The notes: generated by a model from the sequence alone, not told the origin. Positions 34,051 to 46,799 are shown, numbered from the stretch's first letter. The stretch is 64,000 nt of DNA from Codonopsis lanceolata (GCA_013146195.2 CM028378.1:44083099-44147098); one strand, 5' to 3'. Translations and numbers: made by a program.

Positions 34051-34298
34051 ACGTACTTTCACTCTCTCATAAACACATGATTAGTCGGTTCAGAAATTAG
34101 TCTTACTAATCATAACTTATAAACACATGATTGATTGGTTCAGAGATAAGTCTTATAAAATTTGTACGTAAAATGATCTTTTATAAGTTTTTGACTATGC
34201 GTTTCGTGGTATATTTGAATTAGTTGATTCAATATCATAGGTCCTAAATTAGTTTACATAAAGTGATCTTTTATTAGTTTTTGATTATGCGTTTCGTG

Positions 34299-34300
<2 letters not shown>
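34051..34300. repeat. Short direct repeats
   Basis: Two pairs occur: 'ataaacacatgatt' (about 34070 and 34127), and a block around AAATGATCTTTTAT...GCGTTTCGTGGT (about 34170-34210 and 34260-34300). Confidence 0.55.

Positions 34301-34301
<1 letters not shown>

Positions 34302-34339
<38 letters not shown>
34302..34339. repeat. (TA)n microsatellite
   Basis: About 19 TA units. Confidence 0.9.
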
Positions 34340-34342
<3 letters not shown>

Positions 34343-34493
34343 AAGATATACTCACTCTGTTTTTAAAATATTGTCTTTTTTGATCTTATACATCATTTAA
34401 GAAAAAATAATTAATTGTATTATAAATATTGGTGAATTGTGTGGTTTTCTTTAATATCTTGATTATGTGGTCATAATTAAAGTAGGTAGAAAA

Positions 34494-35095
34494 CACTACT
34501 AGAAAATTGCTTTTACGTGATGGTTAGTTACGATGACTTTTGAAACCATCACCTAATCTTTTTTTTCACGATTGTCTTTTTCCATTGCTTTTCCGCAATC
34601 GCCTTATGTATATTCGATTACTTAACAAGCGTTACGGCCATCACCTTTGAATATTTGAGGGGAATTAGCCAAAGAAAATAGGCCCCGCGGAAAATAGAAA
34701 GATAATGTGATGGTTTTCGTAAATACGCGATTGCATTTGTAGTCGTAAAATTTAACTAATGTCGAGCGATGGTTTTGCCATCGCATTCATAAATAATAAA
34801 TAATAAAATAGAAAATTGGTTTTTCGTGATTGTTGGTTGTGATGGCTTTTGAAGCCATCACTTAATCTTCTTTTTTTTGTGATTGCTTTTTTCATTGTTT
34901 TTTCTTAAATGGCCTTGAGTTTATGTGATTGCTTTACAATCGCTAACGTCATCGTCTTTTAATTGGTTGCGATGGCTTTTGAAACCATCGCTTAATATTA
35001 TTTTCAACGATTACTTTTTTCATCGTTTTTTTCCGCAATCACGTTATATTTATGTAATTGCTTTACAATCGCTAGTTCCATCACCTGAGTAAAGA
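34494..35095. mobile_element. One end of a CACTA element with subterminal repeats
   Basis: CACTACTAGAAAATTG at 34494 is a CACTA-type terminus. It is followed by three diverged copies of a unit with CGATGGCTTTTGAAACCATC, 'cacttaatctt' and GATTGCTTTACAATCGC (near 34518, 34830 and 34965). Such subterminal repeats are typical binding sites for CACTA transposase. The opposite end (CTAGTAGTG) was not found, so the element is truncated. Confidence 0.6.
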
Positions 35096-36012
35096 ATTCA
35101 GCATAAAATTTATTTTTATTATAATCTTTTAAAACATAAACAATCACAAATACATCTAATGGACGTGTAGTGGTTGATGCGAAATTACTAATTATTTATT
35201 ACAAAATTAAATCATGTGCACTCCCTATTTTAGGCTATTTTCTGAAATTTTCTGTAGAGAGAATCTGTCCAAGGGAATGTTCCGATGATTTTTGGATATG
35301 TTGTACTTGTACATGCTAGTTAATTAACTCTCTATAAATTTTCATAAAATTCCAAGGTCATGAACTACCTTAATCATCGTTGCGTTAGTGAAACTGTATA
35401 TGTTATTAAAAAATCTGGGAGGTAATCTGAATTTGATGTTTTCAAAACTTGATCAATATAGATCTGAATTGATCATGCGCTCGCACTGCCCAAGCTAGGA
35501 TGTAACTCCTTATCAGAGGACTTGGCATGTTGCCAAGGTAATCGAGCAATCATGTTCTCACCAGATACTGATATGGTAATGGGGCCCATCAATTAAAGAA
35601 AGAACCATATCAAAGGTAAAATGATCACTACGAAAAAACTTTGGATTAGCAAGGACAATTTTCCTTGGAAATATAAATGAATGGTAGTTCCAGAGGAATT
35701 TACCTAGGAATTTGAAAACCAGTAGCTTGAATATGATTTTTCACCATAACATTGACATGTCTATAATGTATTAGAATAGTTGTGTCATCATAAATTCTAT
35801 TGCTATAGCTCGTTTCTTCAATTGGGCACATGACAGAAAGATACAAATTAAACATGGTCTCTCATATCGACATGTTTGACGGGATGTAGAGTACTTGATG
35901 AGATGAGAGTATGATATGACACTATTGCATAAGTGAAGGAGATCTAGCCAAACGATAATTGAATTGTCAAATCGATATCCTAGTTAGATAAACATGATCT
36001 TTAATTTCATAT
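35096..36012. other. AT-rich stretch, nothing recognised
   Basis: No gene or repeat partner found. It may contain older retroelement DNA into which the Athila-like element inserted. Confidence 0.4.
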
Positions 36013-37274
36013 TGATCAATGTATTTTATACGTCGATATCAGGTACTTTTATGACTTAAATTGAGCAATTCCACGAGGCGTTTGGCTACTGATATATGTT
36101 TTTCAGTTGTTTTATGAGTTTCAGGGTTTTAGGTGAAATTATATGAATTATGAGGCTTTTAGTGAAGATTTCGAGGAAAGGGGCCAAAGTGTAAAATTGA
36201 AGAAAACGGCAAAGGATCATTATGAGGACCTTGCGGCCGCAAGGTATTTGGACCTTGCCTTCGCAAGGTAGGCAGTAAGTCAGCCCCCGAAATCAAGACA
36301 CTTGCGGGACCTTGAGGGTGATGATGCGACCGCAAGGTGCAGGTGCCCGAACCGCCTTTTTGAGGTCTTGAGTGAATTGAAACTCCAAATCCCCTACAAC
36401 TCCATGGTATAAATAAAGGACAGTAACCAAGGCCAAATGACGTCCAAGAAGTAGTTTTAAACAGTTTTAGCATAGGATTTAGCTTGTATAACATAGTTTA
36501 GTTGTTGTAATTATAGTTGTGAAGATCGATCCATGTATTCATTCATCTCTATGTGCAGTTCATCTTCAAGGATGAACTGAACATCCATTAATCTAGGAGT
36601 TGGGAGGTAACTTGTATCGAATCTATGCTTTAATCTATTTTTATTCATTCAATTCTTGTTGATCGTGGTGTTTATCAACCCTTTTATTATCTCGCTTTGA
36701 ACAAATGAATGTAATCGTGAGTAATAAAGGCCTAGAAGTGCGGATAACTGCATGACCAATATGCATATGTCGTACATTGGCTCACCGTCATGATAAATTG
36801 AACCTATCGATGCATGAGAGTGATAAGTTAGGGTCATGTTCCATATATGACCTAAGTGACAGTTAGAATCCATATGTTCTTGTGCCAAGGATATAGAATG
36901 GACGAATTATTTGGAGATGGAGACTGAACGGTAGTTCGACAGGCTATATCTATCTTTCGTGAACAAACTCAAGAAATTGAATGATACTTTATCAAAATAA
37001 GCTATAGAGGAGATACAAGTGAAACCCTAATCCTAGATTTCCCTCCACCCTAAGATCTTCATAACCTGTAATTGCTGCTAATTTAATTAATTGTTCTAGT
37101 TTAATAATTAGTTTAGATAAAATCAATATAAAAAACCCCTTAGTTTAATAATTGCTATCGATAATCTTGATATTTGTGATCTTTTTGTCTCTGTGGTTTG
37201 ACCCTTACTTCCCAAGCTATTCTACAATAGTCTTGTCCACTTACAAGGAAAATAATTAAAATAAGACACGATCA
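36013..37274 (+). repeat. 5' LTR of an Athila-like Ty3/gypsy element
   Basis: It starts TGATCAATGTATTTTATACG and ends GACACGATCA. The primer site follows at once. It aligns along its length to the LTR at 146-1391 but is clearly diverged, so these are two elements of one family. It holds a TATA box (36408-36415) and GC-rich palindromes such as ACCTTGCGGCCGCAAGGT (36228-36245). Confidence 0.85.
36408..36415 (+). promoter_or_regulatory. TATA box of the Athila-like 5' LTR
   Basis: TATAAATA follows CCATGG about 395 bp into the LTR, the expected U3/R position. Confidence 0.6.
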
Positions 37275-37280
37275 AGTTTT

Positions 37281-37298
37281 TGGCGTCGTTGCCGGGGA
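37281..37298 (+). promoter_or_regulatory. Primer binding site
   Basis: TGGCGTCGTTGCCGGGGA differs by one base from the complement of the 3' end of plant tRNA-Asp (TGGCGCCGTTGCCGGGGA), the usual primer of Athila elements. It lies six bases after the LTR end. Confidence 0.75.
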
Positions 37299-37425
37299 AA
37301 AGCTAGTTTGCACAGTTAATTTGTTGATAGCGTAATTTTAAATTCAGTTTTTATAAAAATAAAATAAAAATACAAAAAGATTTTATTTATTTTTAGTTGT
37401 TAGTTTTTGTTGCTTTATTTATTTT

Positions 37426-39007
37426 ATGCACGGTCGTGGATCTTTAAATCCTAAGTTAGTAGAATTAAATCAAAATATAAATAATCTTGGAAAGAATCAG
37501 GAAGACCCTGATAATGTAGGAACACAGCCTGATAATCCAAGACAATTGAATCAAGAGGATCCTCTGGTTGATCCTCCAATGGATAACAATAATCAAAATT
37601 ATGAAAATCTGGTTCATCCGGTAAATGAGAACCAAATAATGGAAGAACCTGCTGGAAGAAATATGGAAGTAGTAGTAAATCAAAGAACTATAAATGATTA
37701 TAGTCAACCTACGCTGAATGCAGCAACATTATGTCTAATCTTACCGGAAGCAGTAAGGAATTTCGAGCTTAAAGACCATTATTTTAATATGATACCTTCA
37801 TTTCATGGAATGTCTGCTGAAGATCCAATAAGTTTTATTAAAGAATATGAGTATATGATGAGTACTTTTCCGTTAGGAGGTTTGACTGAAGACCAAATAA
37901 AAATGAAGTATTTTCCAAGTGCATTAAAAGAATTGACGAAAAGATGGTTTATGAATCTAACACCTAGTAGTGTTTATACTTGGGCTCAATTATATGATTT
38001 GTTTATGGGTAAATATTATAAACATGCATCTCTTACCGAATACATAAAACAAATCATGTCTTTTCAAAATGAACCAGGAGAAACATTCCATGAAGCATGA
38101 GATTGATTTAAAAATTTACTCATAATGTGTCTTCATCATAATCTGTCTCAAGATGTGTTAGTATTTCAATTCTATCATGCTCTTTCACTTGCTTTACAAA
38201 TTATGGTTGATAGTGCGGCCGGTGGTTCCATTAATAGAATGACACCAGGTGCACTAGAAGAATTACTTGAGATGTTAAGTGCAAATTCTCAACAGAAAAG
38301 TGCAAGAGGTAAAAGTAGAAGTTTATTTCAAGTACAAGAAAAACCAAAGATGAATACGCAAGCTCAATTTGAAAATTGGCAAATTCAAGAAGCATGTGCT
38401 ATTTGTGGATTAAATTCTCATGCTACTAATTTTTGTCCATCTAGTGCTATGTACTCTGAAAAGGTTAATGCCATGAACATGTATCCTCAAAAACAAAGGA
38501 ATGATCCTTACTAAAACTCATATAATCCTGGTTAGAGGAATCATCCTAATTTTTCATGGGGAGGAAATAAACCATTACAACCTCAACAATTCCCAAATCA
38601 AGGACAATTGCGAATTAAAGAAGTATCAAAGCCAGATGGAGCTAATAAAGGTCAAGTTGCTCTTAACAAATATGTGCTAGAAGAGTTGGAGAAATTAAGG
38701 AATAAACTTGCAAAAGTTGAAAACGAGAAAAGAGAAGAAGGGAAGTTCCCTAGTCAGACTGAACAAATAAAATCTATCACTACTCTGCGAAGTGGTAGAG
38801 TAATTGGAGAAGAGGTAAGTAATCCTATCCAATCTTCTGATGTGTCTGATGAAGTAAATAATTCTGAAAAAGAAGTTGAAAATGATAAAAGTATAGAAAA
38901 TCAAGTTAAAGATAAAGAAGTAGAAAAAGAAGTAACTCAAGAAAAAGAACAAGAGGAAGAGGAACCTTATGTGGCACCACCACCTTATGTTCCTCCAATT
39001 CCATTCC
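37426..39007 (+). pseudogene. Athila-like gag
   Basis: Gag forms the particle that holds element RNA. The frame opens at 37426 and reaches the retrotransposon gag domain around IPSFHGMSAEDPISFIKEYE and RWFMNLTPSSVYTW (to 38097). After a TGA at 38098 the same frame continues to 38511 and contains a complete CCHC zinc knuckle, CAICGLNSHATNFC. Further stops are TAA at 38512 and TAG near 38534. The frame then runs on (38608 onward) into an acidic Lys/Glu-rich region and a Pro-rich PYVAPPPYVPPIPFP segment, the join to protease. At 39010 it is interrupted by the CACTA element and resumes at 46803 in the same phase. At least two stops sit where conserved Trp codons are expected. Confidence 0.85.
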
Positions 39008-39010
39008 CTA
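39008..39010. repeat. CTA target duplication, left
   Basis: CTA here and at 46800-46802 flank the CACTA element. A 3-bp duplication is the rule for this superfamily. Confidence 0.85.
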
Positions 39011-39705
39011 CACTACAAAAAAAAGTAGTTTTAGGGTCGCCATTTTTTAGATCGCCCCTATCTCCCGACCCTATTACATAGTTATTTAGGTCAGCTAAGC
39101 TTAGTGTGACAAATACCTTTCATTTGGTACATCATTTACCGTCCTAAGTAAATTGGAAGGTCAATTGGGATTTGGGAGGCTAAAATGAAAATAACCAAAA
39201 ACTTTCCCTCTAATATTCTCAAAACTTTCACCCGCCTCTTCTTTTCCCTCTCAATCTCTCTCTCCCACCTAATTTACTATGGCTTTCTAGGAGAAATATT
39301 CCAATCCAGTTTCAAACTTCTAATCCAATCCTATTTAAAACTTCTTTTTCTTGCTTCAATTACAAGTAGTGGCACTGATACAATCTAGTTAGGGCTTCAA
39401 CGAACGGTGACAGGTTAATAATATGATTAGGGCTTCAGGGAAAAGATTGCGCACATGTAAACAATTCTCTCTCCTCATCTTTTAATGGTAAGTTCTTGTT
39501 TTTTTTTTCAATTTGTTCTCCTTCCCGTCGTCCTCCCTCTATGTCTAGGTTTTTTTTTTAATTTCAACTTTAGTTGGGTACACAAAATAGCAGCGCATAC
39601 ACTCAATTTAGGGTTGTAATTGAGCTCCGCACCCTCAACAACAGGTAAAACTCGATGAGTTTATTATGAATAAATATTTGTAAACCCGAATTATTTGTTT
39701 TCATT

Positions 39706-39708
<3 letters not shown>

Positions 39709-39791
<83 letters not shown>
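39709..39791. repeat. (TA)n microsatellite inside the CACTA element
   Basis: About 41 uninterrupted TA units. Open frames across it (poly Tyr-Ile) are artefacts. Confidence 0.95.
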
Positions 39792-39795
<4 letters not shown>

Positions 39796-39799
39796 GTTT

Positions 39800-41700
39800 T
39801 ATACCATGCTTTCCTTCAGAGTTCTTTTATCCTTTTTCATATTTACATTTTGTGAAGCTCACACCTTTGAAAGTTGTTCTAACTATAGCCCTTGATAATC
39901 ATATAATATGTTAATATCTGAATTAGCTGCCTTGAAATTATAGTACATGCATTCCCCACAAAGTGTTGCTATAAAATTGTCTTTTCTTAGTATTAATATT
40001 ACTTTCCCTGATACCAAGGATGGTAGATGGATACTTAAACTGAGGCTTTTGGGAGGTGGCAATTGCCTCATTATGAGAAGTGATCTATACCGATGTACCT
40101 TTCGTTTCCATTAGTAATACTTGCTCATATATGTGATATATTTAGATGGTCAAATATCAAATAAATGGAAAAGATACTAGGGGAATTTTTAAGATTTTTA
40201 CCCAGCGGAAATTAAAATTTCCCTGTTGAGTGTAATATGCAATTCGTTCTTTAGGGTGAAATCATTCTATTAGTAGTACTTCTTGTAGCTGTGGATCGTG
40301 TGGTCAATTGTCCAAATTAGATTTAAAAGAAAGATATTGGCACCATTTTAGAACTTTGTACGCAGTCGATTGTCACTTGTGGAGTACACCATGCAATGCG
40401 TTCTCTAGGTGCACTACATTTATAGGTGCATCATGTCAACCAGAAAATTGTTTAATGATTTTGCATCTGTCAAGAGATGGGGGTTTTCATTTAGTTATTA
40501 ATACAATTCTGCATTTTATGAGTATATATTACTGCATTTTGGTTCATTGTGCATTTATATCTAATTATATCTGCATTCCTAATAGCTCATTGTTAACTTC
40601 TGGAAGACATGAGTGGTCTGATTGCTTTGTTAACTAATAACTGACTAGTGGATGATGGGGGTGTTTGTGTCTGAGTTAGGTGCAAGGACATTACCAAACT
40701 TGATCTAACTTGAATTCTATGTTGTCTTTGTTGAAGCAGTTTCTGGTGGGAAACTAGAGAATGACCTTGGTCATCTTTAGATTGTAAATATTTTTTTAGT
40801 TATGGTCTCTGTGGTATTGTTAGATTCCCTGATTGTTGATCATGTGCTACTTACTTACGTGTCTGAACGGCTCTTTTGTTTGTATTAAGGGATTGGACTG
40901 GACGAAAACTCCATTGCATTGAATCCATTATCTTGGGATCCCAGACTATTTAGATTTGTACAAGTTATCCTATCCAGAGTAGGTTTAATTTATGGTTATA
41001 CAATTGACATTCGGTCTATAGGATTTGATAGGATAATATATTACAATGTTATCCTTGTCATCAATCTTCATCACCAAGATTCCAGAAATCCTAAAATGGG
41101 AGACGAAGAGTCTTTTCCTCCATTCGATTATTGTCTGATGTAGGTGTATTTGGGAATGCATGAAAAAGTGCTTGAAATGGTTTTTGGGCAGGTTTTTTTT
41201 TTCTTCTTTTAACTTTTAAAACAAACTTTTTATCTAGGGCTTCATTGCATTGAATCTTCATGATCTATTCTAGTTGCTACTTCAAATTTGAGTCAATCAA
41301 AAGGGAAAAAGAAAATATAAAGAAGATTATTTGTTTGCATGTACCTAAAAAACTTTTATTTTAATTATTGTGCAGGTATTCTATGAGATGGGGTTTGCTG
41401 CCGCCTAGCAAAAAGTGCACGATTGTGCTTGGAAAAAGCTTTACATCCAGGTAGTTTTTGACATGAGTTTGAATTCGCATGTATCGTTTTCGTAATTATG
41501 ATTATTCTTATATCTCGAGGATTACTTTTTGGGAGATGCTGCTAATTAATATGAATACAACCAGTTGTATGAATTTAATCGGAACTGCATCTTTACATTT
41601 GTTATTTGGATTTCCAAGGAAGATCATATCAATCTCTGCCCTGCTTCTGATTTAATGCGTAATTATTTGTGGAAAACTTGACTCTACTTTAGATCACAAG
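39800..41700. other. CACTA interior, left part, no gene recognised
   Basis: AT-rich with scattered short frames. A small frame at 41381-41451 lies after the acceptor-like TTGTGCAG and ends at a GTAGTTT donor-like site. No family can be named. Confidence 0.35.
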
Positions 41701-41720
41701 ATATATTTCCTCACTACAGC

Positions 41721-41830
41721 GTGATGAAGATGACATGGTTGAGTTTGTCAGAGATTGTCCAGCTATGTTTAAAAAGTATTACTTTCAAATGCAAGTAGCA
41801 AAAAGTAGTCAAGCTCTTCTTCCTTTTCAG
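41721..41830 (+). other. Possible captured exon in the CACTA element
   Basis: The segment lies between an acceptor-like CACTACAG and a donor-like CAGGTTAG. It reads openly as RDEDDMVEFVRDCPAMFKKY and on to SSQALLPFQ (about 36 residues). The base composition is more gene-like than its surroundings. I cannot assign a family. Host exons carried inside CACTA elements are well known, so a captured piece of an unidentified plant gene is the leading guess. Confidence 0.35.
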
Positions 41831-43980
41831 GTTAGTAGGGATTACTATTCGCGCTTTCCCCTTTTTCATGTCTATTCTAGTGTGATCTTCCACTGTGACC
41901 TGGAAAGGGAACAGGCTGCCTTACTTCAGATCCTTATAAGTGTTTGTTGTTCACAATGCCTAGAGCATTTGTACACTGGGCCTTTTAAAATGTAGATGTT
42001 TCAATAATGTATCCTTGCTCCTACCAACGTCGCAACAGAAAAACCATAATTTAAGATACCATAAGCATATGTTATATAATAGAAGAATCGCTAAGGCTGA
42101 AGACGAATGTTTCTGTTCACCGGGCCTTCCCCCAAAAATTAGTAGCCTTGTGCACACAATTTTTTGTGCTTTGTTACTAAACCTCAAATGTGGTACCCTC
42201 TTCATCACATTGGTCCTTCCATTGAACTTATACAGAAAATGTGTTCTTTATACTGGAGAAAGATGTACTTACTTTCAAATTGGAGATGTTTTTGTTTGTG
42301 AAAATACTGGACACTTCACACTTCGTAATAATAGTAACCTTTTGAGGATTAAATTTTTAACTTCGAAGTCTCAAGAACATCATTAGCTCTTATAATATAA
42401 TTTAAAAGAACCCAAAAATGGAAGTAAAAATAAAACAGAAGGAAGAATGGCATATGGCGCTCATTTTTACAACCTTGCATCAGCACACGAGCCCGTGCAC
42501 GCACACATATAACATAAACTTTGAACAGGTGAGGTTACAATTGGAGCCAGTTGAGTTCTTACTAGTGATTAATACACATACAATGCTGGCATGGATTAGG
42601 TTTCCCATTAGTGCCAACACTTACCTACCTAACTTTACAAGACCCAATTTTTTTTTTAAAAAGTAAACTCGTAAGACTAATCGCTGATCCCCATCAACTC
42701 TCTATCCCGAACACAGAATTGGTGCAAAATACACCAATCTACTTGGAAAACTCGACCTCTCGGCTACTAGAAACTTCCGTTTCCACAATGGCACATCCCC
42801 TATTAGTAGGCTCTCAAGGAAAAAAAATTGCATAATGTAACAAAAAAAAAAACACGAAGAAGAAAATCAAAGGGAATTATCATACTCTTGTCATGATCCT
42901 TCTACTGGTAACTTTAAGGTTTAGACAGATAACTGTGCTGATAAATGCAAGTCTTGCACTACAGGTAATGGAATGTCATCACTGCCACTCCGATGGTGCA
43001 TTTGTTTTTGCACGGCCTTCACGACTCCTACTCATGCATTGGTCGCTTCGCCATCGCACGCCTCGCTCACTCCTTCATTGACCTTGGCCACATCATAAGC
43101 TCTCTCTCCTGCTCGTCTAGCTTCCTGATAGAACATAAAGATCCCATCAGAAACTCTTTCAATTAATCCATAGAAGTAGAAGATCAAACATCACACTCTT
43201 AATAATACTCCCTCCGTCGGTCCGTCCTTAAGTATCCTTGCCATTTCTCCCACCTCTTGGGGTTAAAACTCTTCGAATCCTTATTTAGATTTTGATATAC
43301 TCTGACTGTTTCCAGAACAATAGATTGTATTCCAATAATTCAATAGATTAGGATATTTCATTACTATTTTGTATCTAAAGATTTTGATATAGGAAATTGT
43401 TTTACGTTTAATTTGAGGGCCTTAAGAGAACATTATTATATCAATATTTTTCGAAAAGAATAGAATATTAACATAAACCATAGTCTACTTCTGGAAGTTC
43501 TTCATCAATCTACTCTCATTCTCTCCAAGTAATCCCTTTGCTACACATAGCTTTTGACTTCTTATTTCCTTAGCTTGCACTTGTTGAATGCTGGTCTTGA
43601 ACTCCAAGTAAAACAATAATTTCTAGCTTATTTTTAGCTTCCACTTTGGGATACGACCTGTTTGTTACTTGTAAATTTTCATTCATACGGTAGGATTACC
43701 AACCTTCCGTTTCCCCACTTTAATGATTTTATTTTCTTTTAATGGCTGATTTGGAACCCATTGCTGTGAAATGGAAGTATCAATCCCATTTAAAAGTTGT
43801 ACCTATTAGTTGTAGTTTTCCATTAAAAATAAGTGCCAAAGTAATTTGATGTGATAACAATGCGTGTCCAAGATTTGACGAAGGCTAGGCCCCCGCTGAA
43901 TTCGATGTAAAACATTTTCGAAAAATATATGATGGTGACACTGAAACATCAGAATTTCTGTTTTCTTTTGGGTAAAAAAT
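41831..43980. other. CACTA interior, middle, no gene recognised
   Basis: No domain is recognised. A Stowaway-like end (CTCCCTCCGTCGGTCC, about 43208) is present without a matching partner. Confidence 0.35.
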
Positions 43981-44404
43981 ATTGATTCATTTACTTTGAT
44001 GGTTGGCATCATTAGACATTTACCTACAACTTTATACAGTATATGTAGTTAGTCAGTTTCAATTCTGTTCTGTTCTTGGATGTAATGACATTTAAGTTTG
44101 GTTAATTTGGTGAGTTGTGATTGCAGGTCTTATTGGTTGCATCTATAGCCCAGACATAAAGTTCTGATACACAGATTCTTTTGACATCCAATATTGATTC
44201 ATTTACTTTGATGGTTGGCCTCATTAGACATTTACCTACAACTTTATACAGCATATGTAGTTAGTCAATTTCAATTATGTTCTGTTCTTGGATGTAATGA
44301 CATTTAAGTTTGGTTAATTTGTTGAGTTGTGATTGCAGGTCTTATTGGTTGCATCTATAGTCCAGACATAAAGTTCTGATACACAGATTCTTTTGACATC
44401 CAAT
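43981..44404. repeat. Tandem duplication of 212 bp
   Basis: Copies at 43981-44192 and 44193-44404 are nearly identical, from ATTGATTCATTTACTTTG to TTTTGACATCCAAT, with only a few substitutions seen. Each contains TGATTGCAGGTC, an acceptor-like site. This is a recent local duplication inside the CACTA element. Confidence 0.9.
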
Positions 44405-46380
44405 AGAACGATTAGGTAAATACTCTGCATACTGTGCATGCATCACAACTTATTTTGCTATGATGAAATCATGGTTATATAAGTTCAGTAAACATGTCTA
44501 ATTTACTCAAGACCATGGGTCTAGTATATTTTCCCAACTGCACTTTTCTTTAGTTTGACTTTAGCTTCCTTATTTTACTTGTCATGATGATGTTAGCATT
44601 AGATGATATCGATTATAGAATATCGTCGAGTCACCTTGTAGCGATTAAGAACTTTTGAAATAGTCACGAACTCTTGAAATTTGTTTTTGCCAATACAGTT
44701 ACAGCTTTGTATTTCATTAAAGCTATTGAGTTTACTTAGGTGGGTCCAATTATATACTGAGCTTGCATCATGCCATGTATCTTAGCATTGTCGCTGATCG
44801 AAACATATCTCAATTTGCAAATCTGGTTCCCAATTAATATTTCTACAAGAGCTTAATTGGCATTGCTTGACCAATTTTTAAGCTCTTCATATCAACACAT
44901 TATTTCCAAATCTAATGTTTCTTAATGGCTAGGTATTTACACTTTCATGATCAGAATATTATGGGTATGTTCACTTGCTTGCACTGCTCTCGTTGAGGTT
45001 TGACTCCATCACTAGGATAAGTTCTGTTGAAGTTGAGGCAACTCTTGCCCTATAGAGCTTTGGTTTCTTCTCTAGGTTAGTAGGCTTGACAATGGTGTGG
45101 TTTCTCTTCTGCATGAGATGGTGCTGTCTTGAGAAGGTTTGATTGGCCTACCTCTTTCCGTTTTGCAAGTCAAAATCTGGGAAGACCAAACTCATCCATG
45201 TTTTTGTTATTAGGGGAACTGTGAACGTCGTGTCTTTTGCTTTCATAACATCATGGCACAGACTAGTGTGAGAGTAGCTGGAGTATAATCTGTAAAATGA
45301 AAGGAAATTGAAATGAACTTATTGTTGGTTATTCCATAGCCGTTGATACATTGAACTCATATACTATATAACCATCAAATGATATATTCTCGTAGCTCAT
45401 TGTTACAGCAATCTGCATTTCCAAAAAAAAAAACAGTTTGCAATCTGCGAAACAACCATGTGATACTGGTGGCTACTTTGGTGAAATACAACAAGTACTA
45501 GCAAAGAAAACCATGATCCTTCAGGCACAGTCACTTAGATTTATTCGTTGTTCTCTTAGCCTCTTCGGCTCACCCTATATGTGCAGAAAAATTTGCAATC
45601 AATTTTCTGTATTCATGATCCATCTGGTATCCAAAAATGTCTCCAAATAGAAAAAAAAAATTGTCACGAAAATGCTAGTGTGTGTTCGTTGAGTTGTATT
45701 TGGGCATAGTTTTTTGTTGTCAAGACGGTATTCATTTGAAACATGATTTACCCTCTACTGATGTTCCTAGAAATGTTGTTGGTGATAATTATGATTTATC
45801 TTAGTTTACAATTTTTATGGTTGTCAGTTTTGTCTCGACAAATTGCATGTGTCACTCATTTATCTTTGGGAAGTGGGAACATGTGAATTATGCGACAGTA
45901 ATATTTGCCTATTTTCTGCCCGTTTTATGTGAACTAAAATTTTCTTATATTTCCTTGGAAAATGAAAATTATGTGATTATTTCAATTGATTGTTTTATTT
46001 CATTTATTTTTTCAGGTTGCTTTTGGGAATATCGCAAGATGTTGTTCGATGCACATTGGTCAAAAGTTATCATCAAGCTAGCTTTTGCTTTTGTTTTTTA
46101 TGGTCTATTAGTTTGAAGTTTGAACAAGTTGAGACGGTATTTTTATATTTCAAAAAGTTGCTTGTAGGTTGGTTAATTAATCTTATGATCTAGTAGATTG
46201 ATTCTTTTGGTAAACAATCAACTTTATTAATAGATTGATGTAATGATTATTTTTTATTATTAATGATATCTTCTTTTATTAAAACTTTTGTTTGTTGTAT
46301 TGATGAAAATACTAAATTTATAAGTCGTTAATAGAATGCATATATCAATATAAGAAATTATTTTTTAGGACAGTGGAAGT
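44405..46380. other. CACTA interior, right part, no gene recognised
   Basis: AT-rich. The open frames (for example 45817-46116) are hydrophobic by composition and match no family. Confidence 0.35.
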
Positions 46381-46439
46381 CGACCTTAATAAGTTTCCCA
46401 CCAATTTTTTCAATATTACCGGTCACTATTTTCTGTAAT

Positions 46440-46590
46440 TTCCCACCAAAAGTTTTGGCGCCAAAACATTTAGGACGCCAACAATCGGTCCTTTTTGTTT
46501 TCCCACCAAAAAGTTAGAATAAAAAGTGTTGGCGCCAAAACATTTAGAACGGAAACAATCCATCCTTTTTGTTTTCCCGCCAATTATTTA
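46440..46590. repeat. CACTA subterminal tandem repeats
   Basis: Two units of about 75 bp share TTTTGTTTTCCCACCAAAA and GGCGCCAAAACATTTAG. Further copies of AGGGACGGC follow up to the terminus at 46799. Confidence 0.65.
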
Positions 46591-46799
46591 GAACGTTTTG
46601 AAACGTATTAGGGTCGGCAAAAATTCCGTCTTAAAAAACCTTTAGGGACGGCTCTTCGTGTCCCTAAAACATTTAGCACCCATATTATTTAAGCCCCCAA
46701 TTCGCCGTCCCTATGGCCGTCCTAAATACTATTAGGGACGGCAAATGGATTTTTAGGGACGGCAAATAAGCGACCCAAATACTCTCTTTTCTTGTAGTG

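Larger units (their letters stand above)
39011..46799. mobile_element. CACTA (En/Spm) element, 7.8 kb, inside the Athila-like element
   Basis: The left end is CACTACAAAAAAAAGTAG and the right end is the inverse of CACTACAAGAAAAGAGAG. The inner parts of both ends share GGGTCGC and GACGG/CCGTC motifs. The right subterminal region has two ~75 bp tandem units (GGCGCCAAAACATTTAG, about 46440-46590) and several AGGGACGGC motifs near the tip. Removing the element and one CTA joins the gag-pol frame without a shift. I found no transposase (TNP2-like) frame, so it seems non-autonomous. The interior is AT-rich with intron-exon-like texture and may hold captured host sequence. Confidence 0.9.

Noticed and set aside
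35165..35180. GTGTAGTG as the right end of the CACTA element at 34494
   Set aside because: Its inner sequence does not match the left terminus (CTAGAAAATTG) and no triplet duplication fits.
39695..39914. Open frames of repeated Tyr-Ile residues
   Set aside because: They only translate the (TA)n microsatellite.
43207..43440. Stowaway MITE starting CTCCCTCCGTCGGTCC
   Set aside because: No inverted partner end with TA duplication was found, so only a possible half-element remains.
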